This document shows positions 54,042-63,294 of a stretch of DNA of 64,000 bases, piece by piece. The first letter of the stretch is position 1, and each line of letters begins with the position of its first letter. The notes beneath the pieces were generated by a model, which worked only from the letters and a program-made list of their open reading frames with translations, did no database searches and was not told the origin of the DNA. This DNA is from Cohnella mopanensis. Its GTDB lineage: Bacteria > Bacillota > Bacilli > Paenibacillales > Paenibacillaceae. Location: contig NZ_JAKRWM010000010.1 of NCBI RefSeq assembly GCF_022352055.1, forward strand, positions 62,001-126,000. Direction: 5' to 3'. Both the position numbers and the translations under genes were made by a program.

Positions 54042-55907
54042 TTGAGACGTAATACGTTAATCGGAATATTGTGTACGCTCGCCGTCGTCTTGATCGCGAT
54101 TCCGCTTCTGCCTTCCTCTTTCCATTCCGGCCAACGCGAGCCATCCGCTTCGCCAGTCCGCGAAATGCAATCCAGCTCTAAGAAAGAAGCTACGTATAAA
54201 CTGCGGACCGTACAGCAAGATATGGAAGCGACCGAGCGATTGTCACGTTCCCAGGTCATCCGCGACATCAAAAATTTTCTGGCAAACCGTTCGGATCGGG
54301 AGTCGAGCAAGGCGTTCCAAGCTCTGCTGAGAACCCATCCGGAAATTAAGTATGCGGAAAAAAACGACGGGAAGCACCGGGAGGAAACAGGAAAACCCAA
54401 TTCGCTGCTCGCCCGGTCGGCCAAGCCTCATTTGACCAAAGCCAGACAAGCGCTACTTAAGAGCAACAGCTACGCTTCGCCGACATTTACTCATGACGGA
54501 AAAAGTTACTTCGTGCTTTCGCAACGTGCGCCCGAGCCTGCCGGCAAGCAAAATCTAGTCGCTCTCGTGTCTACCGAGGTTATCCAAGCGGTAGAGAGGC
54601 ATCAGCGCCGCAATTTACGCCTAATCCCTTATCCGCCCGAAGGACGCTATCGGATAGAGTCGGTCGTTCCGGGCTCCAATGCGGAAACAACCGTACGAAC
54701 AGGTGAGGACAACGGCAATGCCAGCCACTATGCCGTGGATGAGATCGTCGTCAAGTTTCGCGCGCCGCTTACGGATCGCCAATTGCTTCAACTGCGCAAA
54801 GATTTAGATTTGTCCGTCGTGAGATTCACCGGGAAAACTTATGTTTTCCGCTCCAAAAAACACGATACTAAGGCGCTGAAAAAATACTTTCACGATAAAT
54901 TCGATCCCGAGTTCGTCGAACCCCACTATCTCTATATGACTAACGATTCTGGAAACGGCGCGTCCATTGTCCCCAATGATACACTGTATTCCGAATACCA
55001 ATGGAATTTGCCCGAAATCGCAACGGAAAACGGATGGAATATTTCGAAAGGAAGCACCGATGTCGTCGTAGCCGTATTGGATACGGGCGTTCAAGCCGAT
55101 CATCCCGATCTTCAGGGTCGTCTCGTTAAAGGAACGAATATCGTGGACCCTTCAAGTCCTCCTGACGATGACGTTGGACATGGTACGCATGTGGCGGGGA
55201 TTATCGCTGCCAAGGTCGATAACAACGAGGGCATTGCCGGAATGACATGGTATACGAAGATCATGCCCGTTAAAGTGCTCGACAGCTCTGGCGCAGGCTC
55301 CACTTATTCCGTTGCCGAAGGAATCATATGGGCGACGGATCACGGGGCGAAGGTCATCAACATGAGCTTAGGCAATTATGCCGAAGCGCAGTTCCTTCAC
55401 GATGCACTCAAATACGCCTATGATCACGGAGTCGTACTGGTGGCTGCCAGCGGCAACGATAACACGGATCGTCCGGGCTACCCTGCCGCTTATCCGGAAG
55501 TGATCGCCGTGTCCGCGACCGACGCCGATGAATCCAGGGCCGAGTACTCCAACTACGGTGATTATATAGACGTCGCCGCGCCGGGAACTTCCATCCCGAG
55601 CACATACCCCGGCAGTCGCTACGCGGCATTATCCGGGACGTCGATGGCATCTCCTCACGTTGCTGCGTTAGCATCCTTGATACGCACGGCGAACGCCAGC
55701 CTGACTAACGTCGAGGTTATGGATTTGCTCAGACACACGGCTAAAGATCTAGGAGCAAGCGGCAGGGACAAAGATTATGGCTACGGTCAGATCGATGTCC
55801 AATCCGCTCTGCAAACCGCCCACGGAACTAGCAGTTCCTTACAGCTATATCCGCAGCAAGTGCGCCGGGAGTTAGAGCAGCTCAATAGAGAGAATAATCG
55901 TCATTGA
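54042..55907 (+). CDS. Subtilisin-like (S8) serine protease
   Basis: A 621-residue protein with an N-terminal membrane segment or uncleaved signal (LIGILCTLAVVLIAIPLLP), a long charged pro-region, a fervidolysin-type propeptide (DEIVVKFRAPLTDRQLLQL, about 233-300) and an S8 catalytic domain with Asp347 (AVLDTGVQADHPDL), His380 (GHGTHVAGI), the oxyanion Asn472 (ASGNDN) and Ser534 (SGTSMASPHVA). All triad residues are intact. TTG start behind GGAGAGG. Likely secreted or membrane-tethered; substrate unknown. Confidence 0.92.
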   Translation: MRRNTLIGILCTLAVVLIAIPLLPSSFHSGQREPSASPVREMQSSSKKEATYKLRTVQQDMEATERLSRSQVIRDIKNFLANRSDRESSKAFQALLRTHPEIKYAEKNDGKHREETGKPNSLLARSAKPHLTKARQALLKSNSYASPTFTHDGKSYFVLSQRAPEPAGKQNLVALVSTEVIQAVERHQRRNLRLIPYPPEGRYRIESVVPGSNAETTVRTGEDNGNASHYAVDEIVVKFRAPLTDRQLLQLRKDLDLSVVRFTGKTYVFRSKKHDTKALKKYFHDKFDPEFVEPHYLYMTNDSGNGASIVPNDTLYSEYQWNLPEIATENGWNISKGSTDVVVAVLDTGVQADHPDLQGRLVKGTNIVDPSSPPDDDVGHGTHVAGIIAAKVDNNEGIAGMTWYTKIMPVKVLDSSGAGSTYSVAEGIIWATDHGAKVINMSLGNYAEAQFLHDALKYAYDHGVVLVAASGNDNTDRPGYPAAYPEVIAVSATDADESRAEYSNYGDYIDVAAPGTSIPSTYPGSRYAALSGTSMASPHVAALASLIRTANASLTNVEVMDLLRHTAKDLGASGRDKDYGYGQIDVQSALQTAHGTSSSLQLYPQQVRRELEQLNRENNRH

Positions 55908-55928
55908 ACTTTAATGACTATTCAAAAA

Positions 55929-55957
55929 AAGCCTTCCCAGTACTACTGGGAAGGCTT
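55929..55957 (+). terminator. Terminator of the protease gene (also faces rnpB)
   Basis: AAGCCTTCCCAGTA and TACTGGGAAGGCTT form a near-perfect stem, with an A-run before and T-rich sequence after. It lies 21 nt past the protease stop and 18 nt beyond the 3' end of rnpB on the other strand. Confidence 0.85.
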
Positions 55958-55974
55958 CTTCATTCAAACATGTT

Positions 55975-56395
55975 AGCCGGAAAGCTTGCCGTAAGCCGGG
56001 TTCTGTACTTCAAGTGGTCATAACGGATAGCCGAAGCGATCCTCCCACGAACTGAAGCGACAATCATCTTTCTAGGCCGTACATTGCTATACGGCTCAAG
56101 CGACCAACCCGAACGCACCCCGGGCTAGGGCTGGCTTGCGCCTGCGTCCTCCTCGGTCTTGCTCCAAATGGGGTTTACCAGGAGCAAAGTCACCAGTGCT
56201 CCTCGTGGTCTCTTACACCACGGTTCCATCCTTGCCTGATCTGCCTAAGCAGCCATCGGCGGTCCATTTCTGTGGCCCTGATCCTTCAGCTCGCGCTGAC
56301 TGGACGTTATCCAGCATCCTGCCCTGTGGAGCCCGGACTTTCCTCTCGTGGCGCGAAGCCACCAGCGATTGTCTGTCAAACTTTCCGGTTTGCAT
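55975..56395 (-). ncRNA. rnpB: RNase P RNA (rnpB), A-type-like
   Basis: On the minus strand the RNA opens with CCGGAAAG and closes with CTTTCCGG, the P1 stem. Conserved blocks follow in order: GACAGACAATCGC, GAGGAAAGTCCGGGCTCC, AGGGCAGGATGCTGGATAAC, CCGCCGATGGC, CTGGTAAACCCC, TTGGAGCAAGACC, GCTTGAGCC, GGCCTAGAAAGATGATTGTC and ACAGAACCCGGCTTA. The order and the wording around P6/P16-P17 resemble E. coli (A-type) rather than the B-type RNA of B. subtilis. About 420 nt. Ends are estimated from P1 and the promoter. Confidence 0.93.
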
Positions 56396-56400
56396 CGACT

Positions 56401-56429
56401 AGTATAACGCGAAATGCTCTCGCTGACAA
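56401..56429 (-). promoter_or_regulatory. SigA promoter of rnpB
   Basis: On the minus strand TTGTCA (56429-56424), a 17-bp spacer and TATACT (56406-56401) lie directly before the RNA; the start is expected near 56394. Confidence 0.8.
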
Positions 56430-56474
56430 CGGGAACGAATGGAGTTTATGCCACAATACCTATTCGAATGGCAA

Positions 56475-57590
56475 TTATCGTAATTGAAATGGCTCCGTAT
56501 CGATCTCGGAAGCGAATACTTCCGTAGTGTAACCTTTGTTAATGAGTTGCTCGGTCAGCCATTTCGCCACATTGATCTTCATGATTTTTTCGGCGTGGTG
56601 TCCAGGATCGATAATAGACATTCCTGCTGCAAGAGCATCCTGCGCGGAATGGAAATCGATATCTCCGGTAACGAGGACGTCCGCGCCAGCGAACATCGCA
56701 TGGCGGATATATTTGGCTCCCGCCCCGCCAAGAACGGCGACTTTACGAATCGGCTTCGAGCCGTCCCCGACCATGCGGACGAAAGGAACCTGGAAAGCCG
56801 CCTTTACGCGTTCGGCGAATTGATCTAAGCTCTCCGTTGCCGGAAGCACGCCCACCCTACCGAGTCCGAAAGATCGGCCTTTCAAATCCATGCTGTATAA
56901 ATCATAAGCCACTTCCTCGTAAGGATGCGCCTTTAACATCGCAGAAATGACTCTTTTCCTTGCGCTTAAAGGAACGACCGTCTCCAACCTGACTTCCTTG
57001 GCATGGGTCAGCTTTCCTTGCTTGCCGATGAACGGATCGCTTCCTTCACGGGGGAGAAAAGTGCCTGTCCCCTCGATGTTGAAGCTACAATGGCTGTAAT
57101 TGCCTATCCAACCCGCACCTGCGGAGAAAATGGCATCTCTTACCTTCTCGTGATGGGTCTCGGGGACGAAAACGACCAATTTGTACAGCTTGTCGGTATG
57201 AACCTCTTCCAACACGTCGCGTCCGGTAAGTTCTAGCGCTTCGGCCATCCAATCGTTCATGCCGCCTTCGGTCGTATCGAGATTCGTATGGGAAATATAC
57301 ACGGCAATGTCTTTCCGAAGCAGTTCGGCAGCTAGCGCCCCTGCGGGCGTATCCGTACGCAGATGTGCAAGCGGTCGATAAATAACCGCATGGTGCGCGA
57401 TGATAAGCTCCGCGCCCAGCGAAGCAGCCTCGTTGACCACAGCGGGCGTAACGTCCAACGTCACAAGTACGCGGCTGACCGGCTTTGCTGCCGAACCTAC
57501 CTGCAATCCGATTTTATCGTCCGGTACGGCATAATGCTTGGGAGCGAGCCGCTCCATTAATTGGAGGATGGTTTCTCCGCGAGCAAACAT
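56475..57590 (-). CDS. Nif3-like dinuclear metal-centre protein (YqfO-type)
   Basis: A 371-residue NIF3/DUF34 protein with an inserted PII-like domain, as in B. subtilis YqfO. Metal ligands are visible in ELIIAHHAVIYRP, ISHTNLDTTEGGMND and, at the C-terminus, VTGDIDFHSAQDALAAGMSIIDPGHHAEK. Residues about 140-240 form the insert (YKLVVFVPETHHEKVRDAIFSAGAGWIGNYSHCSF). Suggested GTP cyclohydrolase or metal-insertase roles are unproven. It overlaps trmK by 34 nt with its own GGGAGG. Confidence 0.92.
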   Translation of the reverse strand: MFARGETILQLMERLAPKHYAVPDDKIGLQVGSAAKPVSRVLVTLDVTPAVVNEAASLGAELIIAHHAVIYRPLAHLRTDTPAGALAAELLRKDIAVYISHTNLDTTEGGMNDWMAEALELTGRDVLEEVHTDKLYKLVVFVPETHHEKVRDAIFSAGAGWIGNYSHCSFNIEGTGTFLPREGSDPFIGKQGKLTHAKEVRLETVVPLSARKRVISAMLKAHPYEEVAYDLYSMDLKGRSFGLGRVGVLPATESLDQFAERVKAAFQVPFVRMVGDGSKPIRKVAVLGGAGAKYIRHAMFAGADVLVTGDIDFHSAQDALAAGMSIIDPGHHAEKIMKINVAKWLTEQLINKGYTTEVFASEIDTEPFQLR

Positions 57591-58366
57591 GACAGCACCT
57601 CCCGAATTTCTTTAACGTCCTCTTCCCATTCCCTAGCCTTCTCCGCCGCTTCGGGAGCGGTTGCGTGCTTAAGCTGGAGAATGACTCTCTCCCGCTTGGC
57701 GATCTCCTCTTCCCACTTCCTGTGGAAAGCTTCGGTTGGATGCCTAAGCAGCAAGGGACCCATTTCATACAAGAGGGTGGATGAGATCTTAGTGATAGCC
57801 GGAGCTAGCAGTTTCTCGTCGTACAGATTTTCATGCGCTAACAATGCTTCTGACGGAGCCGATGAAAGAACAGCCCGCATTAGCGTATAGATTACTCCGT
57901 CCTCTTCTAACAGCATCTCCTGATCGAGCACAAAGTGATGGCTAACGAGCCATCGCCTAACCGCATCTTCCGCGACATGGGGCGAGAGGACAAGCGTTCG
58001 AACTCCGTCTAAACTATCTCCCGCTTGGTCGAGAATTCTGGCCATCAAACTCCCACCCATGCCGGCTATCGTTACCGTATCCACTTCTCCAGCACATAAC
58101 ACCGCCATTCCGTCCCCTAACCGGACGGATACGACTTGTTCCAATCCTGCCTCAGACACTTGTCTCTTTGCGGCCTCTACGGGCCCGGCATGAACGTCTC
58201 CAGCAACGGCATAGCTGATTTTACCTTTCTGTGCTAAATAAACCGGAAGCAGAGCGTGATCCGTCCCGATATCGGCAAAGCGAGCTCCTTGTGGAACCCA
58301 CTCCGCCAATGCCGATAATCGGCGGGACAGCTTCAGCCCTGCTCCATTCCCTTTTAATTCTTTCAT
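57557..58366 (-). CDS. trmK: tRNA (adenine22-N1)-methyltransferase TrmK
   Basis: A 269-residue SAM-dependent enzyme; ATG 58366 lies 2 nt after the previous stop and is preferred to 58390. LKLSRRLSALAEWVPQGARFADIGTDHALLPVYLAQKG contains the SAM motif; VDTVTIAGMGGSLMARIL and LVLSPHVAEDAVRRWLVSHHFVL follow, and a C-terminal coiled coil ends the protein. Order sigA ... trmK, yqfO is as in Bacillus. Confidence 0.93.
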   Translation of the reverse strand: MKELKGNGAGLKLSRRLSALAEWVPQGARFADIGTDHALLPVYLAQKGKISYAVAGDVHAGPVEAAKRQVSEAGLEQVVSVRLGDGMAVLCAGEVDTVTIAGMGGSLMARILDQAGDSLDGVRTLVLSPHVAEDAVRRWLVSHHFVLDQEMLLEEDGVIYTLMRAVLSSAPSEALLAHENLYDEKLLAPAITKISSTLLYEMGPLLLRHPTEAFHRKWEEEIAKRERVILQLKHATAPEAAEKAREWEEDVKEIREVLSCLLAEKPSSN

Positions 58367-58368
58367 TT

Positions 58369-59202
58369 TTAAGCAACCCATTCCATCCATTGTTTGCGTA
58401 ATCGGAACATCGTTATGCCCATGATTACGATCTTAATTACAATTTCCAACTGTATCCAATCCGTGTGGATAGCATACAAAGCCGAGTAAACTTCCGGCAT
58501 AAACCAAAGTACTAAAGAGGTCGCGAACAGGACTGTGCCGGTAGACTTGTACTTTACATGTAGGAACCAGCTCAACCAGCAGATTAACAACGCCGCGGGG
58601 ATCCAGTACACTTGGGTTTCAAGCAAAGACGGTCCCGAAGTATGCTTCGCAAGTAACAAAGTATACAAAGTAACGATAGCCATCCAGCCGAACCAATGGA
58701 CAACGGCGTACCTTAGTAGGATGCCGCTGGATATCCAAACCGCTGCGCAGATGCCAAGCAACCACAATGGACCCGACCCGGCCAACCAATCGTTAAGACG
58801 CAGGACCAGAAACCCGACCCCGATCAGAAAAGCCATCCCACTCCCCATTGCAATAAGCCCGCGCGTCGGATTATCCTCCCTCAGCTTGGCCCCGAAGACA
58901 ATAAACGCCGCCGGCACAATGCTGGTTATCCCTATTTGCAATGGCAAAGGAAACGCGCTAAAATGAAGTACAACAAAACAAATCAAGGCAAAACTTCCAA
59001 ATGCAAGAAGCCACAGTTTGCCCGATGCTTGCCCAATTTTCTTAACGACAGTGCCCGCATAACTTAATGGACGTTCATTCAAATCTTCCAAATAGATGTT
59101 CTGCAGGAAGTCGCAATATTGCTCCGGCAATAACTTGTTGCGGCGCCAAGATTCAATTTCCTTCACGACGATATTGCGTTTCTCTTCATCCAAACCAGCC
59201 AT
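58369..59202 (-). CDS. Hypothetical multi-pass membrane protein
   Basis: A 277-residue protein with a cytoplasmic N-terminal part (residues 1-60, with EIESWRRNKLLPEQYCDFLQNIY) and about seven or eight membrane helices from residue 63 on. The N-terminal pattern resembles DUF2157-type proteins, but I cannot assign a family with confidence. It occupies the place of the cytochrome c gene cccA in B. subtilis, between sigA and trmK, and its stop is 2 nt from trmK, so it is co-transcribed. Confidence 0.7.
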   Translation of the reverse strand: MAGLDEEKRNIVVKEIESWRRNKLLPEQYCDFLQNIYLEDLNERPLSYAGTVVKKIGQASGKLWLLAFGSFALICFVVLHFSAFPLPLQIGITSIVPAAFIVFGAKLREDNPTRGLIAMGSGMAFLIGVGFLVLRLNDWLAGSGPLWLLGICAAVWISSGILLRYAVVHWFGWMAIVTLYTLLLAKHTSGPSLLETQVYWIPAALLICWLSWFLHVKYKSTGTVLFATSLVLWFMPEVYSALYAIHTDWIQLEIVIKIVIMGITMFRLRKQWMEWVA

Positions 59203-59283
59203 ACCGACGATTCCCCTCTCGCCTTTTGAAGAAAAAGACCTTCAACCAGATCGGCAAAGGTCTCACTCGCATACTTATCATTT

Positions 59284-60426
59284 TTATTCCAAGAAATCCT
59301 TCAATCGCTTGCTACGGCTTGGGTGACGCAGTTTCCGAAGCGCTTTGGCTTCGATTTGGCGAATACGTTCGCGCGTGACACCGAAAACTTTGCCAACCTC
59401 TTCAAGCGTACGCGTACGACCATCATCCAATCCGAAACGCAAACGAAGAACATTCTCTTCCCGTTCGGTCAGCGTGTCCAGAACGTCTTCCAGCTGTTCC
59501 TTGAGCAACTCGTAAGCTGCCGCATCCGCTGGAGCTAACGCCTCTTGGTCCTCAATAAAATCTCCAAGGTGAGAATCATCCTCTTCGCCGATCGGCGTTT
59601 CGAGTGAAACCGGCTCCTGCGCGATTTTCATGATTTCCCGAACTTTATCCACGCTTAATTCCATTTGTTCCGCGATTTCTTCCGGTGTAGGCTCTCTTCC
59701 AAGCTCTTGCAGCAACTGACGCGAGACGCGAATCAGTTTGTTGATGGTTTCCACCATATGCACAGGAATCCGGATCGTTCTCGCTTGGTCCGCAATCGCG
59801 CGAGTAATCGCCTGTCTGATCCACCAAGTTGCGTAAGTACTGAATTTGAAGCCCTTGTCATGATCGAATTTCTCGACGGCTTTCAGAAGGCCCATGTTGC
59901 CCTCTTGGATCAAATCCAAGAACAGCATTCCCCGTCCAACATAACGCTTCGCGATACTGACGACAAGACGCAGGTTAGCTTCGGCTAGCCTCTTTTTCGC
60001 TTCTTCTCCGTCCGGTCCGCCGATTTCGATCTTCTTGGCGAGCTCCACTTCATCATCCGCGCCCAGAAGGGGAACTCGGCCGATTTCTTTAAGGTACATC
60101 CGCACGGGATCGTTGATCTTGATTCCCGGAGGAAGCGAGAGATCATCGTCGAAATTGAATTCGTCGCGTTCTTCCTCTTCCCCGTTTCCGTGGCCATGCC
60201 GTTCGCGGCCTAATTCATCATGATCGTTGGATACCTCGATGCCGATATCCGCCAATTGTTCGAAGAACTCGTCGATTTGCTCTGGATCTTGGTCAAATGG
60301 CGACAGTTTCTCCATGATGTCTTTATAGGTCAAGGTAGATTTTTTCTTTCCTTGTTCTATCAGTTGGGCTTTGACCTGTTCAAGCGTCGCTTCCGTTTCC
60401 AGTCCGGTGTGTTGATCGTTTGCCAT
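59284..60426 (-). CDS. sigA: Primary (vegetative) RNA polymerase sigma factor SigA
   Basis: A 380-residue RpoD. Region 1.1 ([39 protein letters not shown]), acidic linker, region 1.2 ([21 protein letters not shown]), region 2 ([54 protein letters not shown]), region 3 and region 4 ([30 protein letters not shown]). It recognises TTGACA/TATAAT promoters such as those mapped here. It follows dnaG by 34 nt in the macromolecular synthesis operon. Confidence 0.98.
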   Translation of the reverse strand: MANDQHTGLETEATLEQVKAQLIEQGKKKSTLTYKDIMEKLSPFDQDPEQIDEFFEQLADIGIEVSNDHDELGRERHGHGNGEEEERDEFNFDDDLSLPPGIKINDPVRMYLKEIGRVPLLGADDEVELAKKIEIGGPDGEEAKKRLAEANLRLVVSIAKRYVGRGMLFLDLIQEGNMGLLKAVEKFDHDKGFKFSTYATWWIRQAITRAIADQARTIRIPVHMVETINKLIRVSRQLLQELGREPTPEEIAEQMELSVDKVREIMKIAQEPVSLETPIGEEDDSHLGDFIEDQEALAPADAAAYELLKEQLEDVLDTLTEREENVLRLRFGLDDGRTRTLEEVGKVFGVTRERIRQIEAKALRKLRHPSRSKRLKDFLE

Positions 60427-60460
60427 TTCCGACTCCCTCCTCCCTGAGAAACCCGCGCAA

Positions 60461-62287
60461 TCAAAATTGTTTGCGCTGCTTTTCCAGGGCGATAATCTCT
60501 ATACCCATTTGTGTTGCACGTGAATAATCGCCAGCTCGCTGGGCGCGATTCAATTCTTCAGTCAAACGTTCCACTTCCCGTGCAAGAGAAGCGCGACCGA
60601 TCGTACGGATGCAATCTTCCAGTTCCCGTTCGCCAAACGGAATGTCTATTAACGCGATGGCACTGGCGGTACGTTCCAAGCGATCGTCCTGTAAGACCGC
60701 CACGAACCTGCCAACATCAGGATCATTGTTTTGAGCGTAATAAGCATATAAATAAGCAGCTAAAGCCGCGTGATCCTCGACATGAAAACGTTCGCCAAGT
60801 TTCTGCTGAACGAGGAGTGCCGTCTCCTTGTCCTGCATCATCCACGAAAGCAGTTGGCGTTCCGCATTAACATGCGCGGCTCCCAATGGAGGATTCTTGG
60901 AGGCAGATCTCTTTTCATTCCATACATTATTCCACGATCCGGCCGGAATATCCCCTGCGTTTCCCAATTTCTCTTGTTGCCTGTATTCGAAGCTTTCCTG
61001 CTTCAACGTATCGAGCGATACGCCGAACTCTTGGGCTAGCTCCTTCAACAACAACTCCCGTTCCGTTGGAGAATCTCGTCTCGCCACGATTCGTACCGCA
61101 TCGCGCAAATACCTAATCCTTCCATCTTCTTCTAGGAGTATATGGGATTTCCTTAAATATATAAGCTGAAATTTGACCGCGGAAACCGCTCCCTCTATGA
61201 ACTCGCGAACAAACGGCTCATCACCGTGGGACGAAATGTACTCGTCCGGATCCATTCTGTTCGGAAGCACGCTTACGCGGACGCGGAATCCCGCTTCTTC
61301 CAGCAAGGGTATGCTTTTGTGTGCGGCGGCTTGTCCTGCATCATCTCCGTCATAACATAAGATTACCTCATCCGCGAACCGTTTAAGCACAGCCGCATGT
61401 TCCCCCGTCAACGCGGTTCCCATCGTTGCAACTCCGTTGTGGACTCCCGCCGACCATGCTTTGATTACGTCGACATAACCTTCGAATAGAACGGCCTGTC
61501 TGGAGCGGCGTATCGCGGGTCTGGCTTCGTGCAAGCGGTATAGCGTTTTGCTCTTATTGAATAAGGCCGTCTCCGGAGAGTTCAGATATTTCGGTTGACC
61601 GTCCGACAGCAACCTACCCGCGAATGCAACGATCTGTCCGGCTGCATCATGAATCGGAAACATGATGCGATCTCGGAAGCGGTCGACATAACCTTCGGAC
61701 TCTTGCCTTCTCGACAATAATCCTCCGGCTTCCATCTCCGCAGGAGCATAGCCTTTGCGTTCCAACGCTTGAGTAAGGGTGTCCCATCTTGCGGGGGCAT
61801 AACCGATGCCGAACTGCTCGATTAACGTATCGGTAAACCCTCGGGACATTAAATACTCCCTTGCCGGTTTCGCTACTTCCATATTCCGCAGAAGGTAATG
61901 GTACAATTTCGAGCTGTATTCATGGGCTTCGATAAGGATTTTCTTTTCCTTGTGGAACGCGGAAGGCTCCTCATGATTGGCGGTCGTCCACGTAATGGGA
62001 ATGCCAGCTTCTTCCGCTAGCGCTTTGACCGCTTCTGGGAACGATTCCCCTTCCATCTCCATGACGAACTTGATGACGTTGCCACCTTTTCCGCAGCCGT
62101 AGCAATGAAATATTTGCTTCTCCGGCGTTACGGTGAAGGATGGCGTTTTCTCGGAATGAAAGGGACAGAGCCCCTTCAAGTATTTCCCGTTTTTGGTTAG
62201 ATGAACATATTTGCCTACCGTCTCGGAAATTTCGTGGCGGCTTAACACTTCATCGATCACCGACTGCGGTATCATTCCGTAATTCAA
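60461..62287 (-). CDS. dnaG: DNA primase DnaG
   Basis: A 608-residue primase when started at TTG 62287 (AGGGTG upstream), beginning [20 protein letters not shown]; the frame is open to 62323. Zinc-binding domain [13 protein letters not shown] and [10 protein letters not shown] (about 39-68), catalytic core with the TOPRIM strand [16 protein letters not shown] and [15 protein letters not shown], and a C-terminal helicase-interaction domain ending in a helical stretch. It primes replication and lies between yqxD and sigA as in most Firmicutes. Confidence 0.96.
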   Translation of the reverse strand: MNYGMIPQSVIDEVLSRHEISETVGKYVHLTKNGKYLKGLCPFHSEKTPSFTVTPEKQIFHCYGCGKGGNVIKFVMEMEGESFPEAVKALAEEAGIPITWTTANHEEPSAFHKEKKILIEAHEYSSKLYHYLLRNMEVAKPAREYLMSRGFTDTLIEQFGIGYAPARWDTLTQALERKGYAPAEMEAGGLLSRRQESEGYVDRFRDRIMFPIHDAAGQIVAFAGRLLSDGQPKYLNSPETALFNKSKTLYRLHEARPAIRRSRQAVLFEGYVDVIKAWSAGVHNGVATMGTALTGEHAAVLKRFADEVILCYDGDDAGQAAAHKSIPLLEEAGFRVRVSVLPNRMDPDEYISSHGDEPFVREFIEGAVSAVKFQLIYLRKSHILLEEDGRIRYLRDAVRIVARRDSPTERELLLKELAQEFGVSLDTLKQESFEYRQQEKLGNAGDIPAGSWNNVWNEKRSASKNPPLGAAHVNAERQLLSWMMQDKETALLVQQKLGERFHVEDHAALAAYLYAYYAQNNDPDVGRFVAVLQDDRLERTASAIALIDIPFGERELEDCIRTIGRASLAREVERLTEELNRAQRAGDYSRATQMGIEIIALEKQRKQF

Positions 62288-62373
62288 GGAATTCACCCTA
62301 TTTCCCGGTGCTTGCAAGCGCAATGAACAAAGGTAATGTCCATCGGTCTCTTGCTCGCACGTAATACAATTCG

Positions 62374-62844
62374 CTAAAGGTCGGGATTCTCCTGCAACCC
62401 TCGCAACAGAGTTGTCAGTTTTTGTTGAAATCGATCCCGATCTTCATCGGTGAATGCCCTCGGCCCTTTCGTACGCACACCTCCGCGACGTTGTCGAGCC
62501 GAGAAATGACGTTGCTCCAACAAGCCTTCGATGTCGGCTTCCCGGATTTCCTTGCCTCTTGGCGTCAAGACGGCAGCGCCACGCGCAAGTCCCAATGCCG
62601 CCAATCCATAGTCGCCCGTTACAAGGATATCGCTTTTAGTCAGCACGTTGGCGATATATAGATCCGCCGATTGATCGCTGGCGTCAACGGTTACGACTTC
62701 CACGGATGGCTCCGGCACCAGTACATGCGCATGGCTCGAAACGAGAAGCGCCGTGGCGCCGCAGGTTCTCACCGTTCTGCCAATTTCCGACTTCACCGGA
62801 CATGCATCGCCATCCACCACAACCCTATGACGCACATTAATCAT
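62374..62844 (-). CDS. yqxD: YaiI/YqxD family protein (DUF188)
   Basis: A 156-residue PIN-like domain protein with the signature VVVDGDACPVKSEI, TVDASDQSADLYIANVLTKSDILVTGDYGLAALGLARGA and RGKEIREADIEGLLEQRHFSARQRRGG. ATG 62844 was chosen for the GGTG in front and for family length; GTG 62865 is possible. Unknown function, probably a nuclease-like fold. First gene of the dnaG-sigA operon. Confidence 0.92.
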   Translation of the reverse strand: MINVRHRVVVDGDACPVKSEIGRTVRTCGATALLVSSHAHVLVPEPSVEVVTVDASDQSADLYIANVLTKSDILVTGDYGLAALGLARGAAVLTPRGKEIREADIEGLLEQRHFSARQRRGGVRTKGPRAFTDEDRDRFQQKLTTLLRGLQENPDL

Positions 62845-62882
62845 CGACATCACCACACGATTCACCCAAAGTTTGCCGTAGT

Positions 62883-62888
62883 ATTATA
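62883..62888 (-). promoter_or_regulatory. Candidate -10 box of the yqxD-dnaG-sigA operon
   Basis: A perfect TATAAT on the minus strand in GTATATAATAC lies 38 bp upstream of yqxD. No convincing -35 box lies at 16-18 bp, so it would need an activator or be weak. The remaining region 62890-63267 has no gene; two Spo0A-like boxes lie at 63000-63024. Confidence 0.35.
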
Positions 62889-62999
62889 TACGCTAACGGG
62901 ACTCAAAAATCCTGCCTTTCCCCGATCAAATTTTATGTTCCCCATTTCAACCGTTTTTGAAAACATTTTGAAGAATCGATTACGGCTGCCCGCAAACCA

Positions 63000-63024
63000 T
63001 TCGACATTCCTACATTTTTCGACA
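63000..63024 (-). promoter_or_regulatory. Two Spo0A-type boxes upstream of the dnaG-sigA operon
   Basis: TGTCGAA, the exact 0A-box consensus (TGNCGAA), occurs on the minus strand at 63024-63018 and again at 63006-63000, 18 bp apart, in the 430-bp intergenic region. A single 7-mer would be expected by chance several times in 64 kb, but two exact copies so close are unusual. Binding is inference. Confidence 0.4.
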
Positions 63025-63267
63025 AACAGCATGGTAATCAGAATACACTAGAACCCTGTATTTCTCCTAGATTCCACCGAAATCGTTCATAAATTGCTCA
63101 CAATTATGCAAATCGTGCTACCGCATTTCTATTTGATGGGTCTAATTACCCAAACCACCACAACAACTGCGTCTGAAGTTCCGGTCACATAGAACTAACC
63201 CTTAGTTATCATCGGCGCATTCAATTCCAATTAAACCCTGAACGATATTGTTCCTAATAATAACTAA

Positions 63268-63289
63268 AAGAGAACCTCGCGGTTCTCTT
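63268..63289 (-). terminator. Terminator of the PPDK regulator gene
   Basis: GAGAACC and GGTTCTC pair around GCGA on the minus strand and are followed by TTTTAG, a few nt after the gene stop at 63295. Confidence 0.75.
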
Positions 63290-63294
63290 CCGGT

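Noticed and set aside
56136..56487. Open frames of 70-90 codons on the plus strand over 56136-56487
   Set aside because: They lie antisense to the RNase P RNA and its promoter, and have no ribosome site or recognisable protein features.
62866..63267. Hidden gene in the 400-bp gap upstream of yqxD
   Set aside because: Both strands are broken by many stops; the one plus-strand frame of 126 codons runs antisense into yqxD and has no ribosome site.
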